Of a stretch of DNA of 64,000 bases, positions 33,880-45,291 are shown in pieces; within the stretch, counting starts at the first letter, position 1, and each line of letters starts with the position of its first letter. Both the position numbers and the translations under genes were made by a program. The notes under the pieces are model-generated. The model had not been told where the DNA came from. It saw nothing but the letters and a program-made list of their open reading frames with translations, and did no database searches. This DNA comes from Isoetes taiwanensis (Eukaryota > Streptophyta > Lycopodiopsida > Isoetales > Isoetaceae): assembly GCA_021234155.1 (NCBI GenBank), contig JAJEKV010000328.1, positions 124,001 to 188,000 of the forward strand, given 5' to 3'.

Positions 33880-35190
33880 CCCTCTGGGATCCCCAAATTT
33901 GAACACCTCCGGGATCCCCAGTTCGCGGAGGGGAGAAATTAGACCTTTGACCCTTAGAGGAAAAAAAGTAAAAAAATATTCCTTCCCCTGATGGTGATCC
34001 CGGAGGACGAAATCGTCCACATGGTGATCCCGGAGGACGGAATCGCCCGCATGCCGATCCCGGAGGCGGGGATCACCAACACGTGATCCCATCCTTCGGG
34101 ATCACCAGCTCGCGGACGGGACAAATTTGAAAACCTTAGAACCTTAGACCCTTGGAGGAAAAAAGATTACGTCCGCCTGATGGCGATCCCGGAGGACGGA
34201 ATCGCCCGCATGGTGATCCCGGAGGCGGGGATCACCAACACGTGATCCCGTCCTTCGGGATCACCAGCTCGCGGACGGGACAAATTTGAAAACCTTAGAA
34301 CCTTAGACCCTTGGAGGGAAAAAAATAAAAAAAGATTCCGTCCACCTGATGGTGATCCCGGAGGCGGGGATCACCAACACGTGATCCCGTCCTCCGGGAT
34401 CCCCAACTCGCGGACGGGACAAATTTGATAACATTAGAACCTTGGAACCTTAGAGGAAAAAAAAATAACAAAAAGATTCCGTCGTGATCCCGGAGGTAGG
34501 GATCACCAACACGTGATCCCACCCTCCGGGATCCCCAGCTTGCGGACGGGACAAATTTGATAACATTAGAACCTTGGAACCTTAGAGGAAAAAAAAAAAA
34601 AAGATTCCATCGTGACCCTGGAGGCGGGGATCACCAGCGTGATCCCGTCCTCCGGGATCACCAGCTCGCGGATGAGACAAATTTGATAACATTAGAACCT
34701 TGGAACCTTAGAGGAAAAAAAAATAAAAGATTACGTGCTGTGATCCAGGGGAGGGGATCACCAACCGCGATCCCGCCCCTCAGGGATCACCCGCTCGGAT
34801 GGGACAAATTTGATAACATTAGAACCTTGGAACCTTAGAGGAAAAAAATATAAAAAAAAGATTTTGTCCGCCTGATGGCGATCCCGGAGGACGGAATCGC
34901 CCGCATGGTGATCCCCGAGGCGGGGATCACCAACACGTGATCCCATCCTCCGGGATCACCAGCTCGCGGATGGGACAAATTTGAAAACCTTAGAACCTTA
35001 GTACCTTGGAGGAAAAAAAATCAAAAAAGGATTCCACCTGATGGTGATCCCGGAGGCGGGGATCACCAACACATGATCCCGTCCTCCAGGATCCCCAGCT
35101 CGCGGACGGGACAAATTTGAAAACCTTAGAACCTTAGTACCTTGGAGGAAATTTATCGTCGACGGGATATGCTCCTCCGGGATCACTGGA
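33880..35190 (+). repeat. Nine-unit GC-rich array with palindromic cores inside the MULE
   Basis: Nine diverged units of about 125-172 bp, with anchors near 33,930, 34,117, 34,276, 34,416, 34,548, 34,673, 34,800, 34,972 and 35,108. Each contains a palindromic core (GGTGATCCCGG, a short GC centre, and its inverse), then CTCGCGGACGGGACAAATTT, then CCTTAGAACCTT phrases and an A run. The same core words fill both TIRs. ORFs of the GDPRLRDHH type read here are by-products. No gene is present. Confidence 0.85.
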
Positions 35191-35299
35191 TAGACACTTT
35201 ACCATACATTACATTTAAACATTACATTTAGTGATATGCATTGAAAGATTGAGAAATACAAGTTCTGAAACTCATGTTTCAGGCCCCAAAATTTGGGAA

Positions 35300-38056
35300 T
35301 CATGGCACCTTGCATGAAGCCTCCATCTCAACTTCCTTCCAACTCTTCCTTGCTTTCTTCACCTTACGTTTTCCAAGTTCTATCACAGGCTTCAGCCGTG
35401 ACAAGCTAATACCACAGTTCATCTCCAAGGCAAGCTCAGGTAGACTTGATATATTAGTGCTCATGCCAGCTATGTCATCCATCTTCTCAAGTCTAAAGTC
35501 GAGCTGCCTCATGAGAGAATCAGTTGCAACTAAAATGTTAGGATCTTTTCGAGCCCTAGACATCACGCTAGCAATTACCGCCTCCAAGGAGGCCTGAGTC
35601 TTCATCAAGTCCATTTGACTGCATGTTTGCAAGGGAGTTTGCAAGGGAGACTCTTCTCCTAGGCATACTACCTCAAGCACCTCGGATCCCTGGTCTCCAC
35701 AACTCTCTTGCACGGCTTCGTATGGCTTCAGGTGGTCCATGCCCCCACCTATTGTCCCATATTGGGAACCCAACACCTGTAAGAGATCTTGATCCATGTA
35801 ATTGCCAAGCATTTGCATAACTTTTACCTGATGCTTACATAGATTCCCCTTGGTTTCCCAAGGGCAATCACAACATGCCCAATTCTTGTGTGCTCCAGCA
35901 ACAAAATACGGGCCCTGTCCAAGAGTGCACTCGCTTTGCACTTCAGCCTCGCCCGCCTCGAAGTTGGTAAATGTGACTTGTTAATTCGGCAATATTCCGA
36001 AGCCTCTAATTGCGACTCTACTATTTGTTTCTGTGAGGTGTTTACTACAAATCCATTTTCCTTCATAGACCTAGAACATAGCTATATATCAATCATTTGC
36101 AAGGTAAATTAGACTAGGTAGTGGTATATAAATGTTACGTCATGTAAGCCATGTGTATCTCCACATTGTTAGTGAGAATGTATAGCAACCAGTCAATTCT
36201 CTTGCCTCGAAGTGCACGTTTACATATGCCTAGGCGCAACTTAAGGGCAGCATGCCATGCCTCTATGGCAGCATTGGTCTCTTGATTGGAGTGCATGTAC
36301 ATTCTTGTAGCCAATACCCATTCACAGATGTTCTTAGTCCACTCCTTACTCATGTAGGCCAACAATTTAGGGTATTGAGGATACTTCCTCGCCAACTCTT
36401 TCAACCTCTTGAAGCTTTCCTTACAGCTTCCTTGTACTCCTCACCATACTCGTTGTCCCCTACAGGACCCTCTGTCTTGTACATTATATTCCCTGGCTCC
36501 TTGAACATTTCATTTCTATGCACCTTACTCCTTACATTTTTACGTAGCCACTTAATCCAAGCTCTTCTCACATGCCAAATGCATATTTACACATGCACGT
36601 TTGAGAAAACCTGCAAGTGCACAATGTCAGTCCATAGTGTTAGAAAGTATGCAAGAAAGTATAAGAAAGGGGAAGGGTGATAAGTTGCCTGGGAACTTAC
36701 ATTTTTTACGGCCTTGATTTCAACATCAGCATCATCAGTAATGATGCAAGAAGGGTACCAATCCGGATCATCCAGGCATAGTGAATCCTTTAGTGCTTTC
36801 AACCACTTAGTTATAGCCCTAGTTTTTTGAGAATTGGTTATGACATATGCCAATGGCAAGCCATTGCAATGGTCATCGAAAGCAATGAGTGTAAAAAGAT
36901 AGTACCTGCATAATAGAAACCAATAGCTCTCAATGGATCTAGAATTGAAATGCTATAGCCATTTTAAATGGACTATGGAAAAGATCTAGAATGGAAATGA
37001 ACCCAAAATAGTGTACCTATTGTCATTAGTTTTGAAGGTTGCATCCATGCAAATGACCCTATTCTTTCCAAACTTCAGCATTGCCTCTCTTTGGATTGGA
37101 GTCATCACTCCCAATTGGAACGTGTCACCATGTTCATAGAAGAACACGGACTCTAGATGTTGTTGCACCCACATGTTGATGCTAGTGGGAAGGTCTTCAT
37201 GTAGCTTCCAAGTGTTTCTAACAACACTCTTCTCAATGTTGTAAACATCCCGGATCTTCAGCATGTCATCCCTACACGTACTATCCTTGCCATGCACATC
37301 GAGTTTAAATCGCCACCTCTCCTCGTGCATGTTCATAACACTTCGTGGGGTGTGCCAATGCACGAGCTTTTCTCTAACCCATTCCCTCAATTCCTGAGTT
37401 AGCTTGAATCTGATACCTTTCTCTACGTCAACAAATTTACCATGGGAAGGCTCACCTTAGAGATTTCTATGCTCAAACCCATAGTAAGTAACTTGCGAGC
37501 AATCTGGGAGAAGGTAGAGTTGCCTAATGGTAAAATGGCATTGGCAGCCCCTACGCACACTCTCACCCCTCTCAACTCTTTTCCTGCGTGTGCCAAGTTG
37601 ACGTGGTCCATCAGCAACCACGTGAGTGTTCAAAGTCTTGTCTTGGGGACTATATGTGCACCAATACCTGTTTTGAGTGTTCAAAATTAGTGCATGAAAG
37701 TAGTGCATGTACATCTAAGAATTAAATATACTTATGCTACAATGTTTTTTACTACAGAAACAACACAAGTAAACTAGAGGATAGGGTTTTAGAAATACAT
37801 ACCTCTTCATAGTCAAATAAGAATCCCTGGTTGGCCTCTGTAGCACCCTCTCGGGATTGGAACTCCTTAAGTAAAAACTGCACGGTGCCACACAATTTCT
37901 TTGCTCTCCAAGAATGAAGTCTTCAACCCGGTTTGTTGGGAAGTAGCAGGTCCAGACAAGCATTTCTCCACCTCCATGTACAGAAGGAACTTGATGCTCT
38001 TCGGGAAACCAGTGTAGGTTGTTGTGGTCGAAAATGCCATTAGGGGGTGACTCCAC
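35300..38056 (-). pseudogene. MULE transposase with SWIM zinc finger (decayed)
   Basis: Minus-strand exons, 5' to 3': 38,056-~37,802; ~37,670-37,457 (Cys/His-rich, GCQCHFTIRQLYLL); ~37,450-37,008 (basic region, then the catalytic-core start VICMDATFKTN); ~36,904-36,697 (LPLAYVITNSQ, ending IITDDADVEIKAV); ~36,610-36,140 (WHVRRAWIKW and NAAIEAWH); and ~35,980-35,300. The last holds a SWIM finger (CDCPWETKGNLCKH, Cys-x-Cys-x7-Cys-x-His) and an Asp/Glu/Leu-rich tail. Such transposases cut at the TIRs with a DDE-type core. Lesions: TAA at about 37,457, TAA just before CIWHVRRAW near 36,590, and a frame change near 36,420. Intron limits are approximate. The family is secure; activity is unlikely. 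Confidence 0.85.
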
Positions 38057-38404
38057 ATGTATTTTAGCACGCAGCTGGGAATGGCGAGAAAGGGAGCTCA
38101 GATATACATTTCTTATCTCCTAAAAATAATCTTAAGCAGATAAATACCTGTGCTATCTTCTCCTCCAGCCCCCAAACGTCCATAGCTGCCGGCCGCCGAA
38201 CATCCGTCGTGGATGCAGCGATTGTAGAGACATTACGGAAGACAAAGCGGGATCGAGGGTGGTTTCCAACATCCCAGGTGTCCAGATCTCAATGGTTGGT
38301 CCGTGCATGGGCTGGCATGTACAAAACCAGCCGCTCGATCAGTCCACGGTCGCTAGCCACCGTCGATTTTCATGCATAAAGTACATGGGGATCCCAGAGG
38401 CGAG

Positions 38405-38965
38405 GATCGCCCGCTCTCGACCACCGCAATGCAGTGATCCCGGAGGCGTTTTTTCACGAAAAGTCCTCGGAGATCCCGTGAGGGCAGCATTTTCCCGGGG
38501 CCCCGATGTCGGCCGATGTCGGCCATGGTGGTGATCCCGAAGGCCGGGATAACCTGGCGTACATCGGGCGGACGATATTGGCCGAGCGATGGTGATCCCG
38601 GAGGAGGGGATCACACCCATCGGATTCGGGGATCCCGGAGGAGGGATTCACCACGGCTGATATCGGGCGCGATTATTGGCCACATACATTACATGGGGAT
38701 CCGGAGGCGGGGATCACGTGTTGGTGATTCCGGACGGCGGGATCACCCCGTACTTTTTATGGCTATACCGGAGGCGGGGAACAACACGGACGACCCGGAT
38801 GTGGCGCGGAAGCGGACGGCCAAGATTGGTGCAGGGCCCCTCACGTGTGCCAGTACGGTGAAACGGAGGGGCCTGGAACGGGTTCCGTCAAGCCCTGGTG
38901 GTGATACCGGAGGATGGCATTTTTACCTCCGGGATCCCCAAACCAGGGTAAGACTATCCTGAGCC
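38405..38965 (-). repeat. Right terminal inverted repeat of the MULE
   Basis: Inverse counterpart of 24,707-25,395, shorter by gaps. It ends GACTATCCTGAGCC. It is rich in the GGTGATCCCGGAGG word. The ORFs over it are not genes. Confidence 0.85.
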
Positions 38966-38974
38966 TTTAAAATG
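38966..38974. repeat. Right 9-bp target-site duplication of the MULE
   Basis: TTTAAAATG, identical to 24,698-24,706. Confidence 0.92.
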
Positions 38975-38984
38975 CTCCTGATGC

Positions 38985-39100
38985 TAATGCCAACAAACCA
39001 ATGGGCAGCAAACTACAACAAACCGTCTCAGCTAACAATTCAGCTTGTTCATATCTTCCATATAATCAGCATAAGGAAACATGTTATGCTACCTATACAT
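38985..39100 (+). repeat. Copy of a repeat also found left of the MULE
   Basis: AACAAACCGTCTCA, CTTGTTCATATCTTCCATAT and ATGTTATGCTA phrases here match 24,548-24,655. With the MULE removed, the two would lie roughly 190 bp apart in direct order, so the element landed in or beside a small tandem duplication. Confidence 0.6.
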
Positions 39101-39850
39101 GGAATCACGGACAAAGAAAAGGATCTGTAAGGCATCGGCAGCAAAAGCAGCTCAGAATAAGAAGGTTTTCACTTGTGTTTGACAAATCCTGATAGCGATT
39201 ATATGAGAGCTTTGAAATTCAATCCATACTGATTCTAAACCCTTGTTTCCATCCTCCAATTGCACAAAAGCAGGGCTGCCAAGCCAAAAAGCAGAAAAGG
39301 AATCGATGAGTCATGGATCTGTCAGAAGGGGAGACTGGCCAAGAATTAGCACAATCTACAGAAAATACTTGCATATTTTTTGTGCAATAGAGGTTAAATC
39401 GCGCCGATATGTCTTTCGAGCATACCTTCTCTTGTTCAAGAATGTCACTCGTCTATCCCGACTAAGCAATTCCGGCATGGTTTTCGCGCGAAACTGGTAG
39501 TCTGAACCAAATAAAACTCGCCATGCAAGAAGGCTCAAAGCAAATCTGTCCTCCGTGCCATAACACTGCCGGACAAAACCTGACCTGAAGGCACAATGTG
39601 AAGCTTGCCATGCTGCCAAGTCGGCACCAAGAACACCTGCCGAAACCTATTTTCCCAAGGCTCGACACCATAGCTCTGTAGGAAAAAACTATGGAGCATT
39701 TTTGCAAAGTTCGGGGAGCTGCGCCATAGTTAGAAGGCAGAGCATGAAGCCTGCCATGGCGCCAGGTTCTCCTCGAAGCGGTTAGCTACCCTGCGATCTG
39801 CCATGTTGGCATAAGCCGATGACCAGGATGGCCCCAATTATCAACGATAC
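39100..39850. other. No gene recognised; possibly LTR upstream part
   Basis: This contains repeated phrases around GAAGC(C)TGCCATG(C/G)(T/C)GCCA (39,600 and 39,750) but no ORF with a known motif. It may belong to the U3 of the following gypsy element. Confidence 0.3.
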
Positions 39851-39854
39851 CCAC

Positions 39855-40120
39855 TTAGTATTTTTACTAAATCTCAACCGTTAGATTTTGTTTATGACTA
39901 TGACTCAACGGCCATGATTCATTTGTTCATCAAGCCAGGCAACCCCCCATAAGAATATATATAAGTTAGATATCAGAAGTTTAGACAAGTCCTGTCATTT
40001 TTGTTGTCTCACCTCCTCTCTAGAGATTTCATGTATTATTCAAGATTTTCTCTTGTTCTCTTAATTCTTCTTGTTCTTCAGTTTTCTGCTCTTCTTGTTA
40101 TTGCAAATCCCCCGTGACAC
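39855..40120 (+). repeat. Partial 5' LTR of gypsy element 1
   Basis: The TATA box ATATATATAAG (39,955-39,965) is followed by a T/C-rich stretch and GCAAATCCCCCGTGACAC (40,103-40,120). This closely matches GCAAATCCCGCGTGACAC at 56,169-56,186 in element 2, placing the R-U5 end here. The left limit is not fixed. Confidence 0.55.
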
Positions 40121-40649
40121 TTTCCTGTAAAAGAGTTATTTCTTGGACTCTAAAGTTCTCACAAAGGATCGTCCTTCAAGCTCTCCCCAATCCGGACCCT
40201 AAACACTGTCGCCAATTGGCAGGTGCTAGCTCTTTTCTTCTCCGATGTCTTTTCAGACTTTCACTTGAGAAGAGCTCCTCCGCCAGATTGCTTCTCCTTT
40301 GGCTCGACAACAATGACAGGATGCTGTTCATGACTCTTATTATGGCGATTATGATATCTAAGGTGGTCGTCCATGTTCTCGTGCTCATTTGGCACCACCC
40401 ACCCCTCAAACCTCTTTACGTCTAGGGTCCCCTACGCATTGTCGAAATTGTTTTCAACCCCATTCACCTTGACAAACCCCTGTTCATCGGACCCCGCCAT
40501 ATTTTCAAACTCCAGAAAGCACTTACGTTCATATTCTAACCATGCCAATGCCAGTTTCCTCCCAACCCACTTCACCTCAACATGGCATAGCCTATTCTCC
40601 GGTCTCTTTTGGTCCCATCTATGTCAATGAGTTTCCCTCGTCACCTATC

Positions 40650-41840
40650 TCTTCAACCTCCGGTTAATGTTTATAATATTGGTGACCTCACACTCGATCT
40701 TGAGGGCTGCCATGTTCCACCAATTCCTCACAGCAAGATCACTACCACCACGGCCACCTCTAGGCTTTTCGATAATGGCCCTTACTACAATCATGGGAGG
40801 CCCCTCCGTTTCTCATGCCACTTGGCACTCTCAAGTCCCATACCACCACCTCAGCATGTTTCTGCTCCCGTTGTTCCTTCCGTTTTCACTTCAGGCTTAA
40901 ATCTGAAACTTCCTTATTCCATCTTTGGCAACACTAAAGGCAAGCCCATTATGGACCAAAGCGCACAGGCACATATGAAAAATTTGAGGCACTTACTATT
41001 CTTAATGGACATTCTCAACCACAGATTAAGTTTCATATTTTTTCTACCACATTGTGTGGTGCACCTCATCAATGGTTCATGGCAAATAAAAGGCACTAGA
41101 AACAAAGCTGGACGGACATGAAAGCCGCTTTTCTCGCTCACCATAGTTCTCATGATCAACAACTTTTGAAGCAGCTCAATGAACTTCAACAACAGGCCAT
41201 GGAATCTGCTCGAGACTTTGCTAGCCATCTGCTCATTCTTGTGGGCAAGTTTAAGGAATATTCCACGCAAAGTCAGATCTTAGTCTAGTTTCTCCAAGGT
41301 GTACCTTCAACGATTTGACTCAAGTATTTCAGACCAAAGGCTATTGAATTGGTGATTCATTCTATCAATGTCTCTTCTCGGGGTGTTGCCTTAATGGAAT
41401 TCCCCTTCATGCCTCCCGCGGCAGTACCTCACAACTCTGTGACTCATCAACAAATCTGGTGCCATCTTTGTAAGTATCAAGGCCATCTTGCTAATTCTAC
41501 TAAGGACCGCCTCGTTGCAAAAGGTGCAATATGTATAACCACACCACAGAAGAATGTACGCATGCTACCCCCACGCACTTCCACCAGAAAATAGTCTTCC
41601 AGGTAGAAACTGCACCTCAGCAAATGCCACATCAGCGTGGCCAGTCTTCAAGGCAACCTTTTGATCCTGCTAAAGCCCAATGCTATCATTGTAGAGAATG
41701 GGGATATACTACTACGATGTGCCCTCAACTTCCTCAAGTTCAAGACCCGTTACCAGGTACCAACTACACAGCTTTTGTTCGTCTCACTACCTATCAACTA
41801 TGGGTGGCTAATGGCAAATAGGGTCCCCGACCCATGTTGA
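40650..41840 (+). pseudogene. Gypsy element 1 gag with zinc knuckles (broken)
   Basis: Gag-type phrases are readable in several frames: LKLPYSIFGNTKGKP (about 40,905), a MDQSAQAHMKNL stretch, INGSW near 41,075, and SQILV then FLQGVPS at about 41,270-41,310. A first knuckle starts CHLCKYQGHLAN (about 41,460) and then loses its last Cys. The second reads Cys-x2-Cys-x4-Tyr-x4-Cys (CYHCREWGYTTTMC, about 41,682), with Tyr in place of the metal-binding His. Gag forms the particle and binds the element RNA. Stops and frame changes are frequent, for example TAG at 41,288. Confidence 0.7.
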
Positions 41841-41902
41841 AGAGATCGCCCTGTGCACCTCAACAACAATGACAACTTACACAAGCCACTCCACGGGCCA
41901 CT

Positions 41903-43755
41903 TTGGATCAACAAGCTCAAGAAGAAATTTATCAGGCGTTAAATCCTCCAGTTCAAAATTCAAATTGGGTAGGGTTTGTGTCATGCCACACCCACGGTAC
42001 TCGACCCTATCAGCTCACACCTCAGGGCACATGTCCTGTCTACGCTGTTGACACTATTCCTGCGGATTCTCCCCCAAAGTCAGTCCATTTTGCGCCTGAT
42101 CTTGACCACCTTATGTCACATGTTATGCCCAAAGTTCGACAAAGTATTTGTCTTATGCAAACAGCAGAAGAACATACACTTGTAGATGTTCATGCTAACA
42201 CCCGTTTCAGAAAAGGGGTGCTGAACCTTCTGCCTCCACGCCACCATCACGCACTCGTACATACTCCAATATTGCTGCTGAAAGTCGCAGCCTCCTTACC
42301 CAGAGAGCCTGCCTCAGTGGATACAACGAGAGTTGCAATCAGTATCCCTTTGGAATTCCAAGAGGAACTTGTTAAATCAAGATTCCTCTCAGTGGCTCAT
42401 GCTAACATGGGAAACCAACAAGTCAACCATGTCCAGATCGATGGAGGAAGTGCTATTAATCTGTTCATGGATAAACTTCGGCATCAATTAGGCATCAAAC
42501 AGTTATATTGTGCCCCTTATGACATCAAACTTGCCAATTGTCACATTATACGACCTCAAGATATTACCCCGCAGCTGATTATTAACATCAATGAACTCAA
42601 ATTCCCCCTCGAATTTGGCGTTTGGAGGGCAGGGGAAGATCCAGACGATTATGAAATGCTGATTGGCCATCCTTTCCTTTGACAAGATAAGAGTATCCAT
42701 TATTGGGCTATTGATCAATTGGATATCACAGATGGTCACTTAAATGCTACTATGGATCTTGTAACGGGTCAACTCATTGCTGTGGAACATGCTCAATCGT
42801 CCTTTGTGACAATGATTCATATGATATACACAATATCTATCAAGTCCAAGCTTCTGTCACTAAACTACCTTTGCCAGCTTATCCTAAATATGTTAATCCT
42901 TGTGGTGACATGATTTTGGATCAAGATCATGTGATAACCATCTTATTTGATCGTTACCTGGCGTCTTGTCATCAAGTTAATCTAGTACCTTCTCTGAAGG
43001 AGCCAAATCACGTTAATCCTCCTGAGGATACTATCACTCTCATGCACAAACCTTTAGTTGATTCGGAACAAGCCAAATTACCGTGACCGGGTGGAAGCTA
43101 AAATCGATAAACTTCTGGCTACCGGTCTCATTTTCCGAATGGGAGAACCCTATCATCATTGCTCTCAAACACAATGGTAAGATCCGCGTTTGCATGAATT
43201 ACCAAAAATTAAATCAGGCTACAGAGTGGGATCATTTTCCATTGCCTTTTACAGATCAAGTTCTGGAATGTATTCCTTTATGGATGGCTTTTCGGGTTAC
43301 AATCAGATCTCTATTCATCTCGAAGATCAATTGAAAACCATATTCACCACGCCGTGGGGCACTCTTGCCTATAAAGGTTCCCTTCGGTCTCTCAAATTCA
43401 CCCTTCACATTTCAATGCATTATGCTTTATGTTTTTCAAGATTACGTGAAAAAAAATGCCTTTCTTCAAATTTTTCAAGATGATTTCTCGACTTACAGCA
43501 CAGAAGAGGATCACGTTTCCAAACTGGAGCTCATTTTTCAAAAATGTGACGAATCTGGCATCCGTCTCAACCCTGAAAAGTGCACTTTCTGTGTCATTTC
43601 TGGCTTCCTTCTCGGACATGTGATTAGCAAGCAAGATATCACCACGGATCCAACAAAAATCAGTTGTGTCCTGCAAGCCAAGCCCCCTCCCCCCCCAATA
43701 TCAAGGAGACTAGGTATTTTCTTGGCAAAATCATCATTCCTGTATTGGCAGTGAA
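41903..43755 (+). pseudogene. Gypsy element 1 protease and reverse transcriptase (broken)
   Basis: An ORF of 259 codons (41,903-42,682) holds LDQQAQEEIYQ at its start and the retropepsin-like active site HVQIDGGSAINLF (about 42,430), where the usual Asp-Thr/Ser-Gly is Asp-Gly-Gly. Reverse transcriptase follows in changing frames: ALKHNGKIRVCMNYQKLNQAT (about 43,160), then PFTDQVLE, and the catalytic FQDDFSTYS (about 43,475). The protein would make and process element cDNA. The copy has several frame changes and ends before RNase H is complete. Confidence 0.75.
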
Positions 43756-43894
43756 AGTTGATCCTATCCATAAAGTTACACAGGACGAAGCAAATTGGGC
43801 TTGGAATCCCCGTGCAGTGGCGGCTTTTTAATAGTTGAAGGTCTTACTCACTCAGGCTCTGGTTCTTGTACCTCCTCAGTGGGATAAACCCCGG

Positions 43895-44865
43895 AGTGAG
43901 GATGTCACTCTGCTGAAGGGGTCACCTTAGAGATATGGAACTGGCAAACAGATATAGGTCTATAAGAGAGTTCAAGTTGGGAGAAAGTGTTTAGTTTAAG
44001 ATCAAAGTCAAACTAGCAAAAGGCACACCAGAAGGCTTTAGCAATATACGGCTTGCTAAGTTTGTATTTTGGGTATCACTAGACTGCAATTGTTGGCTAA
44101 TCTTTTCCCTTGGTATCCAAAGTCAAAGTCAACATCATTTAGAAGGTCAAAGTTGTTAGGCATTTAGATTGGTTGAAAAAAGATACCAAGTTAGGCGTTT
44201 AGATTGGTATTACCAAAAACGGGGGTTGGGGGTCATAGGATCATATTAGTGGGGACCAACTCATATTATCTTAATAACTGTGTGCAACACAATAATTAAA
44301 TTGAATGGTTCTAAAAACATCCCTTTAGTCGATAAACTAGAAGCCATGACATGAGGAGAGATACAAGAGACATGTATATCAAAAAGTTCTGGTATAATCC
44401 AGCATTTTCCAAGTTTCGGTTATCTCTTTCTGTGGCTAACCTCACCATGGCATTGCCATCATTTATTGATCGAGTTGTGACCTTAATATCCAAGGTGAAC
44501 CAAGCAGGAGACACATTTTTTGTTGATATTTGTGTTGATGAGTTTATACGTTTTCTTGCAGATTTTTCTTAAAGGGGTTATACTTCATTCTTACTCCGTT
44601 GCTTTTGAAGGAGGAATTGTGTTCAAAGCTGCATTATCAAATCTGGGAATTATTTTACCATAAAACCCTAGCTCCAAAAGTTTTTCTTTGCGGAAGTGTG
44701 TGCCCTGTTAGTCTGTTGCCCAGTTGGAAATCCTAGAGCCAACCAACAAATGTAGCAGCCAATGTAAAACGTCCAAGAGATTTTAAGGGCCATTGATCTG
44801 CAAAAAATAATTTGGTAAAATCATTTCTTATCACCAATTACATGGCTAGATAAATGACCCGCAAC
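43895..44865. other. No gene recognised
   Basis: Sequence after the truncation of gypsy element 1. Short ORFs only. A small duplication of ACCAAGTTAGGC(A)TTTAGATTGG-like phrases occurs near 44,155-44,205. Confidence 0.3.
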
Positions 44866-44889
44866 GTCAAACCTCAAAGTAATGCCTTC

Positions 44890-45291
44890 GCTTTCCATTT
44901 TTTTGGTGCAGGGCATTTACACTAGAAAATTCAACTAAATGCAACTCAAGACACAAATTACAATCCTTACCATGTGCAAAATCCATCACATCCCTGATCA
45001 CTGCAGGAAGTATACTGCTGCTTCTCACAATAATGTCCACGAGCAATTTGTTCTTAACACTTAATTTGCTAGCCATAGTCAATATCATGCATGGATCTGA
45101 AAGCCAGAAACTGGTGCCTTGCACGAATCGCTGTTGCAGTTTTTGTATGATGCAGTGCCATATTCTGCTCACAAAGATTGTTGCGAACAAGTATTGAATT
45201 TTCCACGACGTCTGCATGGGAAAGCGCTACTGCAACTCGGTCAGCAACAGTAACTATCATATCTAGTTCATGTTGAAGCCATTCCTGTGGA
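44890..45291 (-). pseudogene. Ethylene-receptor-like GAF end/histidine-kinase remnant
   Basis: After a TTCCACAG acceptor (exon from 45,291 on -), the frame reads EWLQHELDMIVTVADRVAVALSHADVVENS, then NLCEQNMALHHTKTATAIRARHQFLA. This matches the stretch of plant ethylene receptors from the end of the GAF domain through the linker helix to the kinase. After a one-base frame change near the H-box (about 45,080), a second frame reads LLVDIIVRSSSILPAVIRDVMDF, equivalent to the kinase dimerisation helix. The phospho-accepting His region is degraded. Ethylene receptors sit in the ER membrane and repress ethylene signalling until the hormone binds. No further kinase or receiver part is readable downstream. 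Probably a pseudogene or a very diverged family member. Confidence 0.6.

Larger units (their letters stand above)
24707..38965. mobile_element. Complete 14.26-kb Mutator-like element (MULE)
   Basis: The element starts GGCTCAGGATAGTCTTACCC and ends with its inverse complement, and is bounded by a perfect 9-bp duplication TTTAAAATG. It contains, left to right: a left TIR, a C2H2/ULP1 gene (+), a nested LINE inside that gene, a nine-unit GC-rich array, a transposase gene (-), and a right TIR. Without the LINE it would be about 8.7 kb. MULEs are cut-and-paste DNA transposons. Elements with long TIRs that carry extra genes, including ULP1-like peptidases (the Kaonashi group), are known in flowering plants. 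The transposase here carries stops and a frameshift, so this copy is probably no longer autonomous. The boundary call is very secure. Confidence 0.92.
39955..43890 (+). mobile_element. Truncated Ty3/gypsy element 1
   Basis: The order is LTR part, gag, zinc knuckles, protease, reverse transcriptase, all on + and all with homologous, better-kept counterparts at 56-60.6 kb. The copy stops at about 43,890, just after the PPQWDKP phrase at the start of RNase H. RNase H remainder, integrase and 3' LTR are missing. Unrelated sequence follows. Confidence 0.85.

Noticed and set aside
33880..35190. CRISPR-like array
   Set aside because: Units are long, diverged tandem repeats with no separate spacers. 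The setting is a plant transposon and no cas genes are present.
40114..40425. 103-codon ORF before gag of gypsy element 1
   Set aside because: It lies in the leader between LTR and gag, in a frame without a counterpart in element 2.
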